Origin: Qipengyuania aquimaris
GTDB taxonomy: Bacteria > Pseudomonadota > Alphaproteobacteria > Sphingomonadales > Sphingomonadaceae
DNA: 64,000 bases
Assembly: GCF_009827445.1 (NCBI RefSeq)
Contig: NZ_WTYI01000001.1
Span: forward strand, 1,144,381-1,208,380
Direction of reading: 5' to 3'
In this document: positions 59,101 through 64,000 of the stretch, one piece after another
Layout: each line of letters begins with the position of its first letter
How positions within the stretch are numbered: position 1 is the first letter of the stretch
Notes under the pieces: model-generated
What the model was told of the DNA's origin: nothing
The model's database searches: none
What the model saw: only the letters and a program-made list of their open reading frames with translations
Program-made: the position numbers and the translations under genes

Positions 59101-60276
59101 TTACTTCTTGATGGTGCCGACAACACCCGAGCCGACCGTACGGCCACCTTCGCGGATTGCGAAGCGCAGACCCTGGTCCATAGCGATCGGTGCAATCAGC
59201 TTGACGTCGATCGTCACGTTGTCGCCCGGCATCACCATTTCGGTGCCTTCGGGAAGGATCACTTCGCCGGTGACGTCGGTGGTGCGGAAGTAGAACTGCG
59301 GACGGTAGTTCGCGAAGAACGGCGTGTGACGGCCGCCTTCGTCCTTCGAAAGGACGTAGACTTCTGCGCTGAACTCGGTGTGCGGCGTAACCGAACCCGG
59401 CTTAGCGAGAACCTGGCCACGCTCGACTTCTTCACGGCCAACGCCGCGGATCAGGGCACCGATGTTGTCGCCTGCTTCACCACGGTCAAGCAGCTTGCGG
59501 AACATTTCGACGCCGGTGACGGTCGTCTTCGCAGTGTCCTTGATGCCGACGATTTCGACTTCGTCGCCAACGTTCACAACGCCGGTTTCGACACGGCCGG
59601 TGACAACCGTACCGCGACCCGAGATCGAGAACACGTCTTCGATCGGCATCAGGAAGTCCTTGTCGACCGGACGATCGGGCTGCGGGATGTTGGTGTCGAC
59701 CGCGTCCATCAGTTCCTTGATCGAGTTTTCACCGATTTCCGGATCACGACCTTCGAGAGCGGCCAGTGCCGAACCCTTCACGATGGCGATGTTGTCGCCG
59801 TCAAAGCCGTACTCGCTGAGGAGTTCGCGAACTTCCAGTTCGACGAGTTCGAGGATTTCCTCGTCGTCAACCTGGTCGACCTTGTTCATGTAAACGACCA
59901 GAGCCGGAACGCCGACCTGACGTGCGAGCAGGATGTGCTCGCGGGTCTGCGGCATGGGGCCGTCAGCTGCGTTCACAACCAGGATGGCGCCGTCCATCTG
60001 GGCCGCACCGGTGATCATGTTCTTCACGTAGTCGGCGTGACCCGGGCAGTCGACGTGTGCGTAGTGACGCGCGTCGGTTTCGTACTCGACGTGTGCGGTC
60101 GAGATGGTGATGCCGCGCTCACGCTCTTCGGGAGCCTTGTCGATGTTTGCGAAATCGACGGCCGAACCGAGAACCTTGGTGATTGCTGCGGTCAGCGTGG
60201 TCTTGCCGTGGTCGACGTGGCCGATGGTGCCAACGTTGACGTGCGGCTTATTGCGCTCGAATTTTTCCTTCGCCAT
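59101..60276 (-). CDS. tuf: Elongation factor Tu
   Basis: 391 aa. [16 protein letters not shown] and NKVDQVDD are the G-motifs; GTPase that brings aminoacyl-tRNA to the ribosome. Only one copy is in this window. A GGCGCC/GGCGCC hairpin lies in the 92-nt gap after fusA. Confidence 0.99.
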   Translation of the reverse strand: MAKEKFERNKPHVNVGTIGHVDHGKTTLTAAITKVLGSAVDFANIDKAPEERERGITISTAHVEYETDARHYAHVDCPGHADYVKNMITGAAQMDGAILVVNAADGPMPQTREHILLARQVGVPALVVYMNKVDQVDDEEILELVELEVRELLSEYGFDGDNIAIVKGSALAALEGRDPEIGENSIKELMDAVDTNIPQPDRPVDKDFLMPIEDVFSISGRGTVVTGRVETGVVNVGDEVEIVGIKDTAKTTVTGVEMFRKLLDRGEAGDNIGALIRGVGREEVERGQVLAKPGSVTPHTEFSAEVYVLSKDEGGRHTPFFANYRPQFYFRTTDVTGEVILPEGTEMVMPGDNVTIDVKLIAPIAMDQGLRFAIREGGRTVGSGVVGTIKK

Positions 60277-60368
60277 TTTCCAATAACCTCTGTCTTAAAA
60301 ATTGGGATTTCTGCGGGAAGAAACGGCGCCCGCGGAATCAGGCGCCGCCCCTAGACGGTGAAGCTGCC

Positions 60369-62462
60369 TTACGCAAGCTTCTCCTTGACTTCCTGTGCCA
60401 CGTTAGCCGGAACTTCGTCGTAGTGGCTGAACTGCATCGTGTACTGAGCACGACCCTGGGTGAAGGAGCGCAGTTCGTTCACGTAACCGAACATGTTCGC
60501 GAGCGGAACGAAGGCTTCGACTGCCTGGGCGTTGCCGCGGCTGTCGGTGCCCTGGATCTGGCCACGACGCGAGTTGAGATCGCCGATGACGTCGCCGAGG
60601 TAATCCTCGGGAGTGACGACTTCGACCTTCATGATCGGTTCGAGAAGCTTGATGCCGGCCCGCTCTGCGACTTCGCGCATAGCGCCGCGACCGGCGATTT
60701 CGAACGCGATCGCGCTCGAGTCGACGTCGTGGTAGGCACCGTCATACAGGTTGACCGTGAAGTCGATGATCGGGAAGCCGACCAGGTGGCCGCTTTCGGC
60801 CTGCTCGCGCAGACCCTTCTCGATCGCGGGGATGTATTCCTTCGGAATGTTACCGCCCTTGATCTCGTCTTCGAAGACGAAGCCCTGACCGCGCTCGCCC
60901 GGGGTGACCTTGAGCTTGACGCGACCAAACTGACCCGAACCACCCGACTGCTTCTTGTGGGTGTAGTCCACGTCCACCGGCTTGCCGAGGTATTCGCGAT
61001 AAGCGACCTGCGGTGCACCGACGTTCGCCTCGACCTTGAATTCGCGCTTCATGCGATCGACGAGGATGTCGAGGTGAAGCTCGCCCATGCCCTTGATGAT
61101 CGTCTGACCGGATTCGTGGTCGGTGGTGACGCGGAAGCTCGGATCTTCGGCGGCCAGGCGGTTGAGGGCGACGCCCATCTTTTCCTGGTCGGCCTTGGTC
61201 TTCGGTTCGACCGACAGCTCGATCACAGGCTCGGGGAATTCCATACGCTCCAGGATGATCGGGGCGCTCGACGCACACAGAGTGTCGCCGGTGGTGGTTT
61301 CCTTGAGACCTGCGATAGCGACGATGTCGCCTGCAAACGCTTCATCGATGTCCTCGCGGTTGTTCGAGTGCATCAGCAGCATGCGGCCGATCTTTTCCTT
61401 CTTGTCCTTCACCGAGTTCAGGACACTGCCCTTGGTCAGCTGGCCCGAATAGATGCGGGTGAAGGTGAGCGAGCCGACGAACGGGTCGTTCATGATCTTG
61501 AAGGCGAGTGCCGAGAACGGAGCCTCGTCCGAAGACGGACGGGTCTGCTCTTCGTCGCTGTCGGGCAGGACGCCCTTGATGGCCGGAACGTCGAGCGGCG
61601 ACGGCATGTAGTCGACAACCGCGTCGAGGAGGGGCTGGACGCCCTTGTTCTTGAACGCCGAGCCACACAGGACCGGCACGAATGCACGGTCCATGGTGCC
61701 CTTGCGGATCAGACGCTTAAGCGTTGCTGCATCGGGCTCGTTGCCTTCGAGATACTGTTCCATGACATCGTCGTCGAGTTCGACGGCGGTCTCGACCAGC
61801 TTCTCGCGGTATTCGGCAGCCTTGTCGGCGAGATCGGCCGGGATGTCGACGTAGTTGAACGTCGCGCCCAGACCGTCGTTTTCCCAGACGATGCCGCGCA
61901 TGTTGACGAGATCGACTACGCCCGAAAGATCGCTTTCGGCGCCGATCGGGAGATAGAGCACCAGCGGCGTCGCGCCGAGGCGGTCGATGATCGACTGTAC
62001 GCAGTAATAGAAGTCAGCACCGGTGCGGTCCAACTTATTGATGAAGCACATCCGGGGAACGCCGTACTTGTCGGCCTGGCGCCAGACGGTTTCGGACTGC
62101 GGTTCTACGCCGGCGACGCCGTCGAAAACTGCAACAGCGCCGTCGAGTACGCGCAGCGAGCGTTCCACTTCGATCGTGAAGTCGACGTGTCCGGGCGTGT
62201 CGATGATGTTGATGCGGTGCTTGGGACCTTCACCGTCTTCGGCCGACCAGAAGGTGGTCGTTGCAGCCGAGGTGATGGTGATGCCGCGTTCCTGCTCCTG
62301 CTCCATCCAGTCCATGGTAGCGGCGCCGTCGTGGACTTCGCCGATCTTGTAGGACTTGCCGGTGTAGTAAAGGATACGCTCGGTCGTGGTGGTCTTGCCG
62401 GCATCAATGTGGGCCATGATGCCGATGTTGCGGTACCGCTCCAGCGGATATTCGCGAGCCAT
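60369..62462 (-). CDS. fusA: Elongation factor G
   Basis: 697 aa. [23 protein letters not shown] and [10 protein letters not shown] are the G-motifs; domain IV has [10 protein letters not shown]. It drives translocation. Several long open frames antisense to it are shadows of its codon use. It lies 120 nt after rpsG. Confidence 0.99.
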   Translation of the reverse strand: MAREYPLERYRNIGIMAHIDAGKTTTTERILYYTGKSYKIGEVHDGAATMDWMEQEQERGITITSAATTTFWSAEDGEGPKHRINIIDTPGHVDFTIEVERSLRVLDGAVAVFDGVAGVEPQSETVWRQADKYGVPRMCFINKLDRTGADFYYCVQSIIDRLGATPLVLYLPIGAESDLSGVVDLVNMRGIVWENDGLGATFNYVDIPADLADKAAEYREKLVETAVELDDDVMEQYLEGNEPDAATLKRLIRKGTMDRAFVPVLCGSAFKNKGVQPLLDAVVDYMPSPLDVPAIKGVLPDSDEEQTRPSSDEAPFSALAFKIMNDPFVGSLTFTRIYSGQLTKGSVLNSVKDKKEKIGRMLLMHSNNREDIDEAFAGDIVAIAGLKETTTGDTLCASSAPIILERMEFPEPVIELSVEPKTKADQEKMGVALNRLAAEDPSFRVTTDHESGQTIIKGMGELHLDILVDRMKREFKVEANVGAPQVAYREYLGKPVDVDYTHKKQSGGSGQFGRVKLKVTPGERGQGFVFEDEIKGGNIPKEYIPAIEKGLREQAESGHLVGFPIIDFTVNLYDGAYHDVDSSAIAFEIAGRGAMREVAERAGIKLLEPIMKVEVVTPEDYLGDVIGDLNSRRGQIQGTDSRGNAQAVEAFVPLANMFGYVNELRSFTQGRAQYTMQFSHYDEVPANVAQEVKEKLA

Positions 62463-62582
62463 GTGCTTTTCCTTAAGACTGGGGGAGGAGACGAATTCTC
62501 CAGCCCCATATGGGTATCATTGTGACCGCTTGAAGACCGCGGGGAAGGAAACGCCCTCCCCCGGCCCCACAAGCGGAACGGC

Positions 62583-63053
62583 TTACCAGCGGTAGTGCGA
62601 GAAAGCGCGGTTCGCGTCCGCCATGCGGTGCGTGTCTTCGCGCTTTTTCACGGCGTTGCCGCGGTTGTTCGCCGCATCCATCAGCTCACCCGACAGACGT
62701 GCTGCCATGGTGGTTTCCGGACGGCCGCGCGCTGCGCCGATCAGCCAGCGGATCGCGAGTGCCTGGGCACGCTCGGGGCGAACCTCGACCGGCACCTGGT
62801 AGGTCGCACCACCGACACGGCGGCTGCGAACTTCGACCTGCGGCTTGATGTTGTCGAGCGCGGCGTGGAACAGCTCGACCGGGTTGGCCTTTGCCTTTTC
62901 CTCGACCACGTCGAGCGCGGTGTAGACGATACCTTCTGCAACGGCCTTCTTGCCGTCATACATCAGGTTGTTCATGAATTTCGAAAGGACCTGATCGTTG
63001 AATTTCGGATCAGGCAGGATTTCCCGCTTCTCGGGACGACGACGACGACTCAT
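62583..63053 (-). CDS. rpsG: 30S ribosomal protein S7
   Basis: 156 aa, normal. [16 protein letters not shown] and [18 protein letters not shown] are diagnostic. Organises the 16S head. It lies 24 nt after rpsL. Confidence 0.98.
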   Translation of the reverse strand: MSRRRRPEKREILPDPKFNDQVLSKFMNNLMYDGKKAVAEGIVYTALDVVEEKAKANPVELFHAALDNIKPQVEVRSRRVGGATYQVPVEVRPERAQALAIRWLIGAARGRPETTMAARLSGELMDAANNRGNAVKKREDTHRMADANRAFSHYRW

Positions 63054-63077
63054 TGATTATCTCCTAAGTCCCGTGGA

Positions 63078-63449
63078 TTACTTCGGACGCTTCGCGCCAT
63101 ACTTCGAGCGCGACTGCTTGCGATCCTTGACGCCCTGCGTATCGAGCACGCCGCGAAGGACGTGGTAACGAACGCCGGGAAGGTCGCGAACACGGCCGCC
63201 GCGGATGAGCACAACGGAGTGCTCCTGCAGGTTGTGGCCTTCGCCCGGAATGTAGGAGATGACTTCGCGCTGGTTGGTCAGGCGAACCTTGGCAACTTTA
63301 CGCAGAGCCGAGTTCGGCTTCTTCGGAGTGGTCGTGTAAACACGGGTGCAAACGCCGCGCTTCTGCGGGTTCTGCTCCATCGCAGGGACCTTGGACTTGG
63401 CCTTCTGCGGAACGCGGCCCTTGCGGACCAGCTGGTTAATAGTCGGCAT
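63078..63449 (-). CDS. rpsL: 30S ribosomal protein S12
   Basis: 123 aa from ATG 63449 (MPTINQL, the universal S12 start); the GTG at 63464 is rejected. [19 protein letters not shown] holds the Lys whose changes give streptomycin resistance; here it is the sensitive-type Lys. [20 protein letters not shown] is diagnostic. First gene of the str set. Confidence 0.98.
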   Translation of the reverse strand: MPTINQLVRKGRVPQKAKSKVPAMEQNPQKRGVCTRVYTTTPKKPNSALRKVAKVRLTNQREVISYIPGEGHNLQEHSVVLIRGGRVRDLPGVRYHVLRGVLDTQGVKDRKQSRSKYGAKRPK

Positions 63450-63788
63450 GAGTTCTCTCTTCACCGTTTCGATGGCGGCGACTAGCGGGTTTCAGGATGG
63501 TTCGTCGGGTTCGTGCCAAGCGCCGCACCGATGCCGCAAAGGGCACCTGGGCGGTCTGTTCGCACGAGCCTGAAACGCTCCACCCATCGGCCCACACGGC
63601 CACCGGGTTACTTTGACGGCTGCCCCGAGCGAAACTGGTTCGCTGCAATAGAAAAGAGCCTTATCGCTACAGCGACAGGCCCCCGGGTCATGACCGGCAA
63701 TGTTCAGCTCTATCTGGCCAGCGTTGGTTTCGCACAGGGCGATTCCCTCACCGGATGGGCGCGCACATAGTGTGAGAGGGGAGATGGG
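63450..63788. other. Non-coding stretch upstream of rpsL
   Basis: 339 nt with no credible gene. It should hold the str-operon promoter and leader on the minus strand, but I see no convincing -35/-10 pair. A near-palindrome CCGGGTCATGACCGG (about 63684-63698) and a small TCGCT-ACA-GCGA hairpin are present. Confidence 0.5.
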
Positions 63789-64000
63789 TCAAGCCGTGCC
63801 GCCCTCTTCAGCGCTCAACTGACGCAGGTGCTCGGCAACTGCAAGGTCGAGGTCTTGGTAGACGTAAGGCCCCACATGGTAAGACCGCGCTATACGCTCG
63901 GTAATCTGCGGCGGCGTCGGTTGTGCCGGATGGCGGACCGCGCCGCCTTCGTCTTCCCAGGATTTGACCGGATCGACGGGTATGGCCGGCGCAAGCGGCT
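63789..64000 (-). CDS. 3' end of an unidentified gene, cut by the window edge
   Basis: On the minus strand an open frame enters at the edge and stops with TGA at 63791-63789. The last 70 residues include IPVDPVKSWEDEGG, TPPQITERIARSYHVGPYVY and LDLAVAEHLRQLSAEEGG. Composition and codon use look coding. It is not rpoC, which often precedes rpsL elsewhere. Family unknown. Confidence 0.6.
   Translation of the reverse strand, partial: PLAPAIPVDPVKSWEDEGGAVRHPAQPTPPQITERIARSYHVGPYVYQDLDLAVAEHLRQLSAEEGGTA

Overview
The window is a piece of chromosome from an alphaproteobacterium, most likely a member of the Sphingomonadales close to Erythrobacter, Qipengyuania or Altererythrobacter. This rests on high GC, on the gene order mdh-sucD-sucA-sucB-lpd, on TonB-dependent uptake, on many small family-specific lipoproteins, and on the ribosomal protein style (C-minus S14 and extended S5 and L3). 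It was inferred from reading alone; no database was searched. I see no rRNA, tRNA, CRISPR array, insertion sequence or integrase gene.

Layout. 1-6150: a glycine-zipper envelope protein; a three-gene unit (pteridine-reductase-like SDR, cytochrome b, molybdopterin lipoprotein); a DUF1801 gene; argG; a 0.9 kb gap that appears to hold a long, heavily structured non-coding RNA; and an RlpA-like protein. 6170-9600: an accessory patch with an adaptor-like hypothetical gene and an AAA ATPase/RloB pair of the AbiL/RloAB defence type. The RloB frame is broken by an exact 11-bp tandem duplication. A decayed 3' scrap of a second uvrA lies beside it. 9822-19901: uvrA, a META-type lipoprotein, a GH24 lysozyme, a diguanylate cyclase, thpR, a lipoprotein and an M3 peptidase. 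19921-24960 (minus): a cobalamin riboswitch followed by btuB-btuF-btuC-btuD and a small unknown gene, all overlapping or tightly packed. 25053-35595: a SleB hydrolase, then mdh, an unknown secreted protein, sucD, sucA, sucB, a small lipoprotein and lpdA, which is the lower TCA cycle as one array. 35789-43003: two penicillin-binding-protein-like serine hydrolases, an amidase, a PepSY protein, a TRIC-type channel and two paralogous basic secreted proteins.

43093-63449 (minus) is the full str-S10-spc-alpha block: rpsL-rpsG-fusA-tuf-rpsJ-rplC-rplD-rplW-rplB-rpsS-rplV-rpsC-rplP-rpmC-rpsQ-rplN-rplX-rplE-rpsN-rpsH-rplF-rplR-rpsE-rpmD-rplO-secY-adk-(SRPBCC gene)-rpsM-rpsK-rpoA-rplQ. It ends in a strong terminator. 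Two non-coding stretches inside it (before rplC and before rpsM) carry substantial hairpins that could be leader regulators. The window ends in the 3' end of an unidentified minus-strand gene.

The most promising undescribed item is the roughly 540-nt structured RNA between argG and the rlpA-like gene. It has several UUCG- and GNRA-capped hairpins, a terminator-like 3' end, and a nested dyad with DnaA-box-like arms just upstream. Next come the RloB slippage locus with the uvrA scrap, and the candidate ribosomal leaders.
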